From assembly GCF_900963305.1 (NCBI RefSeq), contig NC_042514.1, positions 18,566,029 to 18,630,028 of the forward strand: a DNA stretch of 64,000 nt, in the 5' to 3' direction. Under the pieces are notes generated by a model. The model was not told where the DNA came from and did not search any database. It was given only the letters and a program-made list of their open reading frames with translations. Made by a program: the position numbers and the translations under genes. Positions 43,224 to 53,348 of the stretch are shown in pieces; positions within the stretch are counted from its first letter, which is position 1; the number at the start of each line of letters is the position of its first letter. The stretch comes from Echeneis naucrates. Lineage: Eukaryota > Chordata > Actinopteri > Carangiformes > Echeneidae.

Positions 43224-43986
43224 CTGCCACGGGCACGCCCTTCCCATTGACGATGAAATGCCATCGTTACTTCAAATATTGAAGTCGCTGAGAATGTAAG
43301 CAACACATCAAAAACATCGCGAAAGCAAATGCTCTAATCGAATTAAGAGGTATGCCTTCACTTCGCTACTTGGACCAATCCTCTTTACGCTTCATCTGCT
43401 TCCTCTAGGCAACATTATCATGACATCAGACATGTCTTGAACACATACAAGTCTGGATGACCCATAATTTTTTTACTCCTTAATTCTGACAAAACTGACA
43501 TGCCATTGTTACTACAAACATTACAGAAAGCGAGAATGCAAGTGATGCACCAAAAGCATAGTTGAAGCCAATTCTCCAAACTAATTCTGAGGTAGGCCTG
43601 ACCTAATACACACATCCTACTCTCCTGCATTAATTCCATAATCAGAGTCCACAACAAATCTGGGTAGTTTTCCAACCCAGCGCTGGTTAAATAGTGGACC
43701 GACTAAACGTTGGGTTAACTTCACCAAACAAACTGGGTCTGTTCATTCAACCCAGGAAGATGGGTTGTTAAAATATCCCTAATATGGCTTATATTGACTA
43801 TAATACTGGATTAATTTCACCCCACTAATGGGATATTATTATTGTTTTTGTTGCTCCACCATATAATGTGAAAAATTATCAAAAAAAGTATAGATTTCTC
43901 TGGCACAACTGATGGTCATCAGTTTAACTACACATGATCATACTCACACCAGGTCTAGCATTTTCTTGTACATCTTATTGACTATC
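43224..43986. repeat. Triplicated block U (copy 2)
   Basis: L2 RT scrap at about 43,364-43,502 and the AACCCA/TGGGTT stretch from 43,675. It ends where the single-copy island begins in copy 1. Confidence 0.65.
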
Positions 43987-44028
43987 TGACCTCTCTGCCT
44001 TTGTTAAGAAAGAAAAAAATTAAGTTCT

Positions 44029-44100
44029 GTTTTTGCCCAGTTTCGAACTGGGGACCTTTCGCATATTAGGCGAACGTGATGACCACTATACTACAGAAAC
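44029..44100 (-). pseudogene. tRNA-Val-like with AAT (Ile-type) anticodon
   Basis: Loop CTAATAT: C36 of AAC has become T, giving anticodon AAT. One acceptor mismatch (5 x 68) and a D-stem change. Sister at 55,974. Confidence 0.75.
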
Positions 44101-44279
44101 CTGCACAGGCCAGCCCCTTCCCCTTGATGATGAAATGCCATCGTTACTACGAAAATTTAAGCAACTGAGAATGCAAGGCAAGAACCAAAAACATCGCGAA
44201 AGCCAATTCTCCAATTGAATTAAGAGGTATGCAGTAACTAAAAAGAAATGCTGCTCTGTTTCCAGCTGACAGCAAACAT

Positions 44280-44312
44280 GTTTCCGCCCAGTTTCGAACT
44301 GGGGACCTTTCA
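44280..44312 (-). pseudogene. tRNA-Val 3' half
   Basis: T arm and acceptor 3' strand only, joined to an L2 RT fragment at 'cctttcacca'. Same joint at 56,225 and 63,634. Confidence 0.8.
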
Positions 44313-44664
44313 CCACAGAGAAATGCGATCTAATCATAATCAGCCTGGATGGCATTATGTTGGCTTCCAGCTCCACTGTTAGAAACCTTGGTGGAACCTT
44401 TGACCAGGACATGTCCTTTGTCCCTCACATAAAAGAAGTCAGTAGGGCAGCTTTGTTCCACCTGAGAAACATCAGGAAAATCAGAGACATCCTCTCTCAG
44501 GATGATGCAGAAAAACTCGTCCATGCATTTTAACTTTCAGGCTGGACTACTGTAACTCGTTACTATCTAGATTTCCAAAAAATCTCTGAAAGGCCTCTAG
44601 ACCTGCTCTTCATGTAAAGTACCTTTATGTCACGTTGTTATGATTTGACGCAATACAAAGACCT
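44313..44664 (+). mobile_element. L2 RT C-terminal fragment plus tail
   Basis: Matches copy B from about 51,455 ([18 protein letters not shown] region), then skips to the 3' tail 'ttatgatttg.cgcaatac'. Dead. Confidence 0.82.
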
Positions 44665-44816
44665 GCCCCTCATGTAATTTTACTACGAAAATTGAAGCAG
44701 CTGAGAATGCAAGGCAAGAACCAAAAACATCGCTAAAGCCAATTTTTCTAATTGAATTAAGAGGTATGCCTTAACTAAAAAGAGATGCTGATTTATTTCC
44801 AATTGACAGCAAACAT

Positions 44817-44888
44817 GTTTCCGCCCAGTTTCGAACTGGGGACCTTTCGCGTGTGAGGCAAACGTGATGACCACTACACTACGTAAAC
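44817..44888 (-). pseudogene. tRNA-Val(CAC), acceptor mismatch
   Basis: GTTTACG against CGGAAAC leaves one mismatch; the rest is intact. Confidence 0.68.
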
Positions 44889-45050
44889 CTGCAAAGGTCA
44901 CTGCCTTCCCCTTGACAATGAAATGCCATCGTTACTACAGCAATTATACAAACAAACAGCTGAAGCCATTTCTCTAATCTAAATCAGAGGTAGCAATAAC
45001 CAAACACAGCAATGATCTCTCTACCTTTGTTAAGAAACACAGCAAGTTCT

Positions 45051-45122
45051 GCTTCTGCCCAGTTTCAAACTGTGGACCTTTCGCGTGTGAGGCTAACGTG
45101 ACGACCACTACACTACCGAAAC
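45051..45122 (-). pseudogene. tRNA-Val(CAC), degraded
   Basis: Changes in acceptor, T loop and anticodon stem; close to 42,859. Confidence 0.78.
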
Positions 45123-45343
45123 CTGAATGCAAACTGTTCCGCCCCTTCCAATCTAATGATTTCTGACGTGAACAGGTACTTTCATAAAAGCTGTATTTGC
45201 TCTTACCGTTGCATCACCGAAATTTGGTCTTCCTACGAATAGAAGCAGATACTGGCAGGTATACTCACGAGAAGTCTTGAAGTGAAGCATCAGCTGACCA
45301 CTGACCTCTCTGCATTCGTTGAAAAAAAAAAAAATTAAGTTGT

Positions 45344-45415
45344 GATTCTGCCTAGTTTCGAACTGGGGACCTTTTGCGTGTGAGGCGAACGTGATGACCA
45401 CTACACTACAGAAAC
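45344..45415 (-). pseudogene. tRNA-Val(CAC), variant
   Basis: T-stem and anticodon-stem mismatches and an acceptor-end change. Confidence 0.72.
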
Positions 45416-45578
45416 CTGCACTGGTCACTCCCTTCCCCTTGACGATGAAATGCCATCGTTACTTCGAATATTGCTGACAATGCAAGGGAAAAACCAAAAA
45501 CATCGCTAAAGGCAATTCTTTAATCGAATTAAGAGGTATGCATTAACTGGAAAAAAGACGCTGATTTATTTCCAGCTG

Positions 45579-45662
45579 TGGATCAATCAGTACCCCCACA
45601 AGCCCCAAGCAGAGGAGGGCATCGCAGACACCATTCAGGGCCTCATATCACAGGGCGTATGA
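45579..45662 (+). mobile_element. Endogenous retrovirus pol scrap
   Basis: Fossil, the last part of the pol shard only, fused to psi-TAC-type spacer. Marks the left edge of the second segmental duplication copy. Confidence 0.65.
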
Positions 45663-45708
45663 TCTCTGACCTCTCTGCCGTTGTTGGAAAAGAATAACTG
45701 AAAAGACA

Positions 45709-45780
45709 GTTTCTGCCCAGTTTCGAACTGGGGACCTTTCGCGTGTGAGGCGAACGTGATGACCACTACACTACAGAAAC
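45709..45780 (-). tRNA. tRNA-Val-CAC: tRNA-Val(CAC)
   Basis: Reference CAC body with T73; sister of 34,298. Confidence 0.85.
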
Positions 45781-45898
45781 CTGCACAGGACACCCTCTTC
45801 CCCTTGATGATGAAATGCCATCGTTAATACGAAAATTGAAGCAACTGAGAATGCAAGGCAGGAACCAAAAACATCTGTTTCCAGCTGACAGCAAAGAT

Positions 45899-45970
45899 GT
45901 TTCCGCCCAGTTTCGAACTGGGGACCTTTCGCGTGTTAGGCGAACGTGATGACCACTACACTACGGAAAC
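45899..45970 (-). tRNA. tRNA-Val-AAC: tRNA-Val(AAC)
   Basis: Reference AAC form; its sister at 34,487 is degraded, so the two have diverged or been converted. Confidence 0.92.
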
Positions 45971-46004
45971 CCGCACAGGTCACCTCCTTCCTTCTGGCCT
46001 GGGC

Positions 46005-46216
46005 CAGAGTTGTCTACCTGTTTGAAAATGGCGCCATGACCCCAGGATCCACCCCTAGGGTATGGTTTTGAGTTTGAACAGGAGGGCATTTGCCAAACGC
46101 CAGCGCCCTCAGCAGGGATCCCTGATGACGTCACACAGGTAATGAAGACGCTTCATGGCTCTTGATCTTCGCTTTTTCCCAGTGCCCCAGGTGTGGTAGA
46201 GAGCTGTCCCAGCTTT
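46005..46216. repeat. CRE module (ahead of retroviral shard)
   Basis: Left end shortened; TGACGTCA near 46,126. Confidence 0.73.
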
Positions 46217-46711
46217 CGAGTAACAGCAGCGGTGTCCCTGACACCAGAACAATTGCAGTGGTATCAGATGTCGGAAGAGGCCGTCCCACAAGTGTCTCTG
46301 GCTTTACATCCTAAACATCAGGTTAAAGAATTGGGTGGGATGGTAAAACTAGCATTAGCACAGGATGATTGGGTTATCACGGACATTCGCGGAGTACTTT
46401 ATTCGGCTAGAGCCAACATATACTCAATTCAAGTAGAAGCCGTAGATAGCTCAGTTCTGGAGGAGGCCCAGGTCTCCCAGTTTCACGGTAGAGAAAAAAC
46501 AGATCACCCTGAGGCTGCGTCTATCATTGACTCTCTACCAGAGTCCATATGGGCGCAGGGCCCGACAGATGTGCGACTGGTGCAATGTGAACCATTAACT
46601 TTTGAGGTTAACACCTCTGATCCAGTGTGGATCAATCAGTACCCCCACAAGCCCCAAGCAGAGGAGGGCATCGCAGACACCATTCAGGGCCTCATTTCAC
46701 AGGGCGTATGA
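46217..46711 (+). mobile_element. Endogenous retrovirus pol shard (epsilon-like)
   Basis: Fossil, broken remnant; sister of 34,886. Confidence 0.68.
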
Positions 46712-46757
46712 TCTCTGAGCTCTCTGCCGTTGTTGAAAAAGAATAACTGAAAACACA

Positions 46758-46829
46758 GTTTCTGCCCAGTTTCAAACTGGGTATCTTTCGCCTGTAATGC
46801 AAACGTGATGACCACTACACTACAGAAAA
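46758..46829 (-). pseudogene. tRNA-Val psi-TAC
   Basis: As 35,427 with one more change in the T stem. Confidence 0.8.
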
Positions 46830-47127
46830 CTGCACTGGACACTCCCTTCCCCTTGACGATGAAATGCCATCGTTACTTCGAATATAGCTGACAATGCAAG
46901 GGAAGAACCAAAAACATTGCTAAAGGCAATTCTTTAATCGAATTAAGAGGTATGCATTAACTGGAAAAAAGACTACTTCGAAAAGTCACGAGAAGTCTTG
47001 AAGTGAAGCATCAGCTGATCAGCCCCTTCCCCTTGATGATGAAATGCCATCATTAATACGAAAATTGAAGCAACTGAGAATGCAAGGCAGGAACCAAAAA
47101 CATCTGTTTCCAGCTGACAGCAAACCT

Positions 47128-47163
47128 GTTTCCGCCCAGTTTCGACCACTACACTACGGAAAC
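47128..47163 (-). pseudogene. tRNA-Val, internally deleted
   Basis: As 35,797. Confidence 0.8.
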
Positions 47164-47223
47164 CCGCACAGGTCACCTCCTTCCGCTTATCAAGAAATGC
47201 CATCATTACCACTGTTGCGACAG

Positions 47224-47377
47224 CCTCCCACGTGCTCTGAAAAGAACAATCGAGAATCCCACATCCTGAAGCCTGGGCCAGAGTTGTCTACCTGTTTGAA
47301 AATGGCACCATGACCCCAGGATCCACCCCTAGGGCATGGTTTTGAGTTTGAACAGGAGGGCATTTGCCAAACGCCTC
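47224..47377. repeat. CRE module, left part only
   Basis: As 35,893. Confidence 0.7.
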
Positions 47378-47412
47378 TCTGCCGTTGTTGAAAAAGAATA
47401 ACTGAAAACACA

Positions 47413-47484
47413 GTTTCTGCCCAGTTTCAAACTGGGGATCTTTCCCGTGTAATGCAAACGTGATGACCGATACACTACGGAAAC
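47413..47484 (-). pseudogene. tRNA-Val psi-TAC
   Basis: As 36,082 with fewer D-arm changes. Confidence 0.82.
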
Positions 47485-47658
47485 CTGCACTGGACACTCC
47501 CTTCCCCTTGACGATGAAATGCCATCGTTACTTCGAATATTGCTGACAATGCAAGGGAAGAACCAAAAACATCGCTAAAGGCAATTCTTTAATCGAATTA
47601 AGAGGTATGCATTAACTGGAAAAAAGACGCTGATTTATTTCCAGCTGACAGCAAAGAT

Positions 47659-47730
47659 GCTACCGCCCAGTTTCGAACTGGGGACCTTTCGCGTGTCAGG
47701 CGAACATGACGACCACTACACTACAGAAAC
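47659..47730 (-). pseudogene. tRNA-Val with GAC anticodon
   Basis: Loop CTGACAC. GAC is a valine anticodon that eukaryotic nuclear genomes normally lack (AAC/IAC is used instead). Acceptor 3' strand damaged, D-stem changes. Its sister 36,325 is AAC, so the change is recent. Confidence 0.75.
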
Positions 47731-48131
47731 CTGAATGCAAGCTGCTCCGCCCCTTCCAATCTAATGATTTCTGACGTGAACAGGTACTTACATAAAAGCT
47801 GCATTTGCTCTTCCAGTTGCATCACCGAAATTTGGTCTTCCTAAGAATAGATGCAGATACTGGCAGGTATGGCTAGTTATTTTACTTCCTAACATTCATC
47901 GTTATTGGGTGCGGTAAGCGTGTTGCGTCATTTCTGGTCACTGGCGGTTGTGCTCTCTATTGTGCTTGTGTTGTTTCCACTGTTCTTCTGCTATTATTTC
48001 CTAATTCACTCGAGTAATCAGGCAGAAAATTATTTTCACACCAACACTAGGTTTTAGAAGTCAATATCTCCCCTTTCTCCAAAGTTTATAACCGTTTCTG
48101 TTCCTCCGCTAATCAAACTACCCGATTAGCA

Positions 48132-49043
48132 ATGTCCTCTAGCTCTCTGTCTCCACTCTCTGTTCCTCCTTCTCCTCCTCCTCTCCTCTCCTGTTCTCTG
48201 TGCCTCATGTGTAGTTATTCTTCTGCCTCCTTTTATGATAGCACCTCTTGTCATAGATGTAGGATGATGGTAGAAATGGAGGCGAAGATTAATGAGTTAG
48301 GTAGCCCAACTTATGCTAGTGTAGTTAGCCCCCCCCCTGTAGCCGGTGCGGACCAACCTAGACGAGCTCATACAGCAGCTAAGATAGTTTCCTCCCCCCC
48401 AGTGGCTCCCGAGCAGCCGGGATCTAGTCAGGGCGGCTGGGTGACTGTCCGAGACAAGAGGCATAGTCGTAGGCAGCAGCCCCCGGTTCACCATCGACCA
48501 GTTCACGTTTCCAACAGGTTCTCCCCTCTCAGCGACACACCCGCTGAAAAGCCGACTCTAGTGATTGGTGATTCTATTCTGAGAAACGTGAAGTTAGCGA
48601 CACCGGCGGCCATAGTGAAGTGTATCCCGGGGGCCAGAGCAGGCGACATCCAGTCTTATCTGAAACTGCTGGCTAAGGGTAAACGTAAATATGCTAATAT
48701 TGTAGTTCACGTCGGCAGTAACGACACCCGACTTCGCCAGTCGGAAGTCACAAAAATGAATGTGGAATCGGTGTGTACTTTTGCTAAAACGATGTCGGAC
48801 ACTGTAGTTTTCTCCGGCCCCCTCCCCAATCGGACCAGTGATGACATGTACAGCCGCATGTCGTCATTTAACCGCTGGCTGTCGAGGTGGTGTCCCGAAA
48901 ACAACGTGGGCTACATAGATAACTGGAAGTCTTTCTGGGGGAGACCTGGTCTAATTAGGAGAGATGGTGTCCATCCCACCGTGGACGGGGCCGCTCTCAT
49001 TTCTAGAAATATGGCCGATTTTATTAGAAATCCAAAACCCTGA
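48132..49043 (+). CDS. L2 ORF1 protein, copy B (303 aa)
   Basis: As copy A but lacks seven residues in the heptad-like stretch after INELES. The esterase motifs [15 protein letters not shown] and DGVHPT are all present. Confidence 0.9.
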   Translation: MSSSSLSPLSVPPSPPPLLSCSLCLMCSYSSASFYDSTSCHRCRMMVEMEAKINELGSPTYASVVSPPPVAGADQPRRAHTAAKIVSSPPVAPEQPGSSQGGWVTVRDKRHSRRQQPPVHHRPVHVSNRFSPLSDTPAEKPTLVIGDSILRNVKLATPAAIVKCIPGARAGDIQSYLKLLAKGKRKYANIVVHVGSNDTRLRQSEVTKMNVESVCTFAKTMSDTVVFSGPLPNRTSDDMYSRMSSFNRWLSRWCPENNVGYIDNWKSFWGRPGLIRRDGVHPTVDGAALISRNMADFIRNPKP

Positions 49044-49143
49044 CAATCCCGGGTCTAGACCAGGAGGCAGAGCCGCAGTTTAACACGCTCCTCTGCGCCT
49101 CAGTCAGAGCGGTCATCTGCCGAGAATAGAATAGTCTCTGTCT

Positions 49144-50547
49144 ATGTTTAGGTCTATAGAAACCGTGTCTGTCCCCCGACGACCTAAATTTAGAAAAGTT
49201 AATAAACTCAAATTAAACAAAAGAGGAGCTAAAAACAAAAACCTAACTGTAATTAAAACAGCCACAAACTTAGTCTCAAATAACACTGCGATCAAATGTG
49301 GACTGTTGAACATTCGATCATTATCATCAAAATCTCTACTAGTAAATGATCTCATAGCTGATCACCATATTGATTTATTTTGTATAACTGAAACGTGGCT
49401 GCAGCAGGATGAGTATGTTAGCATTAATGAAGCTACACCCCCAACTCATGTTAACTTTCATATCCCTCGTACCACAGGTCGAGGAGGTGGGGTGGCTGCA
49501 ATATTTCAGTCAAGCCTATTAATCAACCCCAGACCAAAATCTGGCTGCAGGTCTTTTGAAAGCCTCACTCTTAGTCTCTCCCACTCGGACTGGAAAGGTG
49601 AAAAACCAGTTCTGTTAGTTACAGTATACCGTCCACCTGGTCCGTACTCAGAATTCCTATCAGAGTTTTCTGAGTTTATATCAGAGTTAGTACTTAGTAC
49701 AGATAAAATCATTATTCTGGGAGATTTCAATATACATGTTGATGTAGAAAGCGACAGCCTTAGTTCTGGGTTTCTTTCCCTACTAGACTCAATTGGCTTT
49801 TCCCAGCACGTGAATGAACCCACTCACTTTTACAATCATATCCTTGATCTTGTTCTAACTTATGGCATTGAAATTGACAAGCTAACAATTCTTCCCCAAA
49901 ATTCTCTCCTGTCTGACCATTACCTTATTACATTTGAGTTTACTTTAATGGGCTCCACAGCATTGAGGAATAAATTCAGCTATAGAAGATGTTTATCTGA
50001 AGCTGCTGTGGCTAAATTTAAAGAGAACATTTGGTCATCATTCCCAACAATGCCATATCTAAATCTAAATTTAAATGAGGATTTCTCCCATACGCAGGTT
50101 GATGACCTTGTGACTAGCACTATGGCCACACTGCGTTCGAATCTTGATAATGCTGCCCCTCTCAAAAAGAAAGTATTCAATCTGAGGAGGATGGCTCCCT
50201 GGTATAGTTACCAAATCCGTACCTTGAAGCAGACATCAAGGAAATTAGAAAGAAACTGGCGTTCCAGTAAGTCAGAAGAGTCTCACAGAGCCTGGAAAGA
50301 CAGCCTAAAAACGTATAAAAAAGCTCTCCGCAGTGCTAGAAGTTCATATTACTCAGCACTCATAGAAGAAAACAAGAACAACCCCAGGTTTCTCTTCAGC
50401 ACTGTAGCCAGGCTGACAGAGAGCCATAGCTCAGTTGAACCAGTGATCCCCTTAGCTCTAAGCAGTAATGATTTTATTAGTTTTTTTTTCAGACAAAATT
50501 CTCACGATCAGAGAAAGAATTTATCAGCTCTTGCCTACGTTAGATAA
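49144..50547 (+). CDS. L2 ORF2 endonuclease part, copy B (467 aa, frameshifted end)
   Basis: APE-type endonuclease in order: LNIRSL (Asn), ITETWL (catalytic Glu), [21 protein letters not shown] (Asp/Asn), LDLVLT, SDHYLI (Asp-His). The domain nicks target DNA for target-primed reverse transcription. At about 50,481 a run of nine T shifts the frame; eight T would give ...ISFFSDKIL..., so the stop at 50,545 is a frameshift artefact. Start ATG at 49,144 is about 100 bp after ORF1. Confidence 0.88.
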   Translation: MFRSIETVSVPRRPKFRKVNKLKLNKRGAKNKNLTVIKTATNLVSNNTAIKCGLLNIRSLSSKSLLVNDLIADHHIDLFCITETWLQQDEYVSINEATPPTHVNFHIPRTTGRGGGVAAIFQSSLLINPRPKSGCRSFESLTLSLSHSDWKGEKPVLLVTVYRPPGPYSEFLSEFSEFISELVLSTDKIIILGDFNIHVDVESDSLSSGFLSLLDSIGFSQHVNEPTHFYNHILDLVLTYGIEIDKLTILPQNSLLSDHYLITFEFTLMGSTALRNKFSYRRCLSEAAVAKFKENIWSSFPTMPYLNLNLNEDFSHTQVDDLVTSTMATLRSNLDNAAPLKKKVFNLRRMAPWYSYQIRTLKQTSRKLERNWRSSKSEESHRAWKDSLKTYKKALRSARSSYYSALIEENKNNPRFLFSTVARLTESHSSVEPVIPLALSSNDFISFFFRQNSHDQRKNLSALAYVR

Positions 50548-50694
50548 AAATCCCCTTCTGAAGACGGCAACTGCTGAATCAGCTGCGGTGCCTCTTTTAC
50601 ATCTGGAATCATTCTCACCTCTAAATCTCTCAGAGCTAGCTTCTATAGTTTCATCATCCAGATCTTTTATGTAATTGAGCCGTTTATTCTAGAT

Positions 50695-52128
50695 TTGGTT
50701 AATCTGACTTTATTTCTGGGTTATGTACCTCAGGCACTTAAGACTGCGGTCATCAAACCCCAGCTTAAAAAGCCTAATCTTGATCCAGATGTTTTGGCAA
50801 ACTATAGACCCATATCGAACCTTCCATTTATTTCTAAAATCATTGAGAAAGCTGTAGCAAAACAACTACACGAGCATCTGGATGGGAACAGTTTGTTTGA
50901 AGAGTTTCAGTCAGGATTTAGAGCCCATCATAGCACAGAAACAGCGCTGGTTAAAGTCTCCAATGACATTCTAATGGCCTCAGACAATGGATCAGCCTCC
51001 ATACTTCGCCTTCTAGATCTTAGTGCTGCATTCGACACCATAGATCATAATATTTTACTACAGAGACTGGAACATGAAATTGGAATTAAAGGAACTGCAC
51101 TAAAGTGGTTCAAATCCTACTTATCAGATAGACATCAGTTTGTTCATGTAAACAACAGCTCCTCCTCATGTACTGTAGTCAGTCATGGAGTCCCGCAGGG
51201 TTCGGTACTTGGACCAATCCTCTTTACGCTTTATCTGCTTCCTCTAGGCAACATTATCAGGAAACACAGCATCAATTTCCACTGCTACGCAGACGATACT
51301 CAGCTGTACCTATCAATGAAGCCAAATGAAGTCAGTCAGATAGTCAGACTGCAGGCATGTCTTGATGACATAAAAGTCTGGATGACTGGAAATTTTTTAC
51401 TTCTCAACTCTGACAAAACAGAAGTTATTGTACTCGGTCCTAAGCACCTCAGAAAAATACTATCTAATCATCTCATCAGTTTGGACGGCATTACTTTGGC
51501 CTCCAGCTCCACTGTAAGAAACCTTGGAGTAATTTTTGACCAGGACATGTCCTTTGTCCCTCACATAAAACAAGTTAGTCGGGCAGCTTTCTTCCACCTG
51601 AGAAACATTAGGAAAATCAGAAACATCCTCTCTCAGGATGATGCAGAAAAACTAGTCCATGCATTTGTAACTTCTAGGCTGGACTACTGTAACTCATTAC
51701 TATCTGCATGTCCAAACAAATCTCTAAAAGGCCTTCAGTTAATTCAGAACGCTGCTGCACGAATATTAACAGGAACTAGGAAAAGAGATCACATCTCTCC
51801 CGTGTTAGCTGCTCTTCATTGGCTGCCAGTAAAATATAGAGTAGAATTCAAAATCCTTCTTTTAACGTATAAAACTCTTAATGGCCAAGCTCCATCGTAT
51901 CTCAGAGAGGTCATAGTTCCTTACTGTCCTAGCAGGCCACTCCGCTCTCTAGATGGAGGTTTACTTGTGGTTCCTAGAGTCTCCAAGAGTAAATCTGGAG
52001 GCAGATCGTTCAGTTATCAGGCTCCTCTTCTATGGAACCAACTCCCAGCATCGGTCCGGGGGGCGGACTCTTTAGTAACTTTCAAGACCAGGCTTAAAAC
52101 TTTCCTGTATGACAGAGCGTACAGTTAA
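50695..52128 (+). CDS. L2 ORF2 reverse-transcriptase part, copy B (477 aa)
   Basis: All RT blocks present: [23 protein letters not shown], motif [11 protein letters not shown], motif [11 protein letters not shown], motif [24 protein letters not shown], and the C-terminal [10 protein letters not shown] ... FLYDRAYS typical of L2/CR1-type LINEs. Not a separate gene: it is the rest of ORF2, cut off from the endonuclease by a frameshift and a 49-bp loss. The listed start is only the first start codon after that damage. Confidence 0.88.
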   Translation: MVNLTLFLGYVPQALKTAVIKPQLKKPNLDPDVLANYRPISNLPFISKIIEKAVAKQLHEHLDGNSLFEEFQSGFRAHHSTETALVKVSNDILMASDNGSASILRLLDLSAAFDTIDHNILLQRLEHEIGIKGTALKWFKSYLSDRHQFVHVNNSSSSCTVVSHGVPQGSVLGPILFTLYLLPLGNIIRKHSINFHCYADDTQLYLSMKPNEVSQIVRLQACLDDIKVWMTGNFLLLNSDKTEVIVLGPKHLRKILSNHLISLDGITLASSSTVRNLGVIFDQDMSFVPHIKQVSRAAFFHLRNIRKIRNILSQDDAEKLVHAFVTSRLDYCNSLLSACPNKSLKGLQLIQNAAARILTGTRKRDHISPVLAALHWLPVKYRVEFKILLLTYKTLNGQAPSYLREVIVPYCPSRPLRSLDGGLLVVPRVSKSKSGGRSFSYQAPLLWNQLPASVRGADSLVTFKTRLKTFLYDRAYS

Positions 52129-52188
52129 AAAGTCCTCTACTCTTTAGGTATGCTGCTATAGGCCTAGGCTGCTGGGGGAAGGACTGAG

Positions 52189-52191
<3 letters not shown>

Positions 52192-52230
<39 letters not shown>
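52192..52230. repeat. (TC)n microsatellite in L2 3' UTR
   Basis: Equivalent to 40,928 in copy A; a shorter second run near 52,583-52,602. Confidence 0.88.
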
Positions 52231-52231
<1 letters not shown>

Positions 52232-52936
52232 CTCTGTCTCTCCCTGTCACCCTCTCTCCCTCTTTCTCTCTAACTCCCTCCTTGCATGCGCTGATAAAAA
52301 CCATCCTTATTAAAAAAAAAACAAAAAAAACAAAACAGTTTCACCCAGTTCTAAGCATTTATACTGCATTTACTAACCATGTTCTCTGTCTCTGTCTCTC
52401 CCAGTTCCTCTCCTCTCTCTCCCTGTCCTCATCCTGCAGGTGGTGACTCATCTCCATCCCATGTTCCTGCAACACCTGCTGGTCCCATATAGCATGAATT
52501 CTGTATTACAGCTCAACTCCATGAACTTCATGCAACAACATGTTCCTGCCTACACCCCCCCCCCTCCAATGCCTGCCTGCCTGTCTCTCTCTCTCTCTCT
52601 CTCAACCCAACCGGTCAAGGCAGATGGCCGCCCCCCCTGAGCCTGGTTCTGCTCGAGGTTTCTGCCTCTTAAAGGAAGTTTTTCCTTTCCACTGTTGCCA
52701 AGTGCTTGCTCATCGGGGGATCTGTTGGGTCTCTTTAAATAAATTTATAAAGAGTTTGGTCTAGACCTGCTCTATATGTAAAGTGCCTTGATGTAACTTT
52801 GTTATGATTTGGCGCTATACAAATAAATCTGATTTGATTTGATTTGATTTGATATACTCACGAGAAGTCTTGAAGTGAAGCATCAGCTGACCTCTGACCT
52901 CTCTGCCATTGTTGAAAAAGAATTACAGAAAATACT

Positions 52937-53008
52937 GTTCCTGCCCAGTTTCGAACTGGGGACCTTTCGCGTGTGAGGCGAACGTGATGACCACTACACT
53001 ACAGAAAC
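52937..53008 (-). tRNA. tRNA-Val-CAC: tRNA-Val(CAC)
   Basis: As 3,924, with a T4 stop 4 nt downstream. Confidence 0.9.
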
Positions 53009-53065
53009 CTGTACAGGACACCCTCTTCCCCTTGTTGATGAAATGCCATCGTTATTACTGTTGTG

Positions 53066-53348
53066 ATGGCCTCCCACGTGCTCTGAAAAGAACAATAGAG
53101 AGGCCGACATCCTGAAGCCTGGGCCAGAGTTGTCTGCCTGTTTGGAAATGGCGCCATGACCCCAGGATCCACCCCAAGGGTGTGGTTCTGAGTTTGAAGA
53201 GGAGGGCATTTGCTAGACACCAGCGCCCTCAGCAGGGATCCCCGATGACGTCACACAGGTAATAAAGACGCTCCATGGCTCTTGATCTTCGCTTTTTCCC
53301 AGTGCCCCAGTTGTGGGAGAGAACTGTCCCAGCTTTTGTCTGGACCTC
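53066..53348. repeat. CRE module (ahead of long L2 fragment)
   Basis: TGACGTCA near 53,245. Confidence 0.75.

Larger units (their letters stand above)
47871..52853 (+). mobile_element. L2-clade LINE, copy B (full length, nearly intact)
   Basis: Same structure, insertion point and tail as copy A; about 1% divergence by eye. Better preserved: ORF1 open, endonuclease part open, RT part open over 477 codons. ORF2 is interrupted only by the shared T9 shift and a 49-bp loss near 50,663. Confidence 0.93.
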
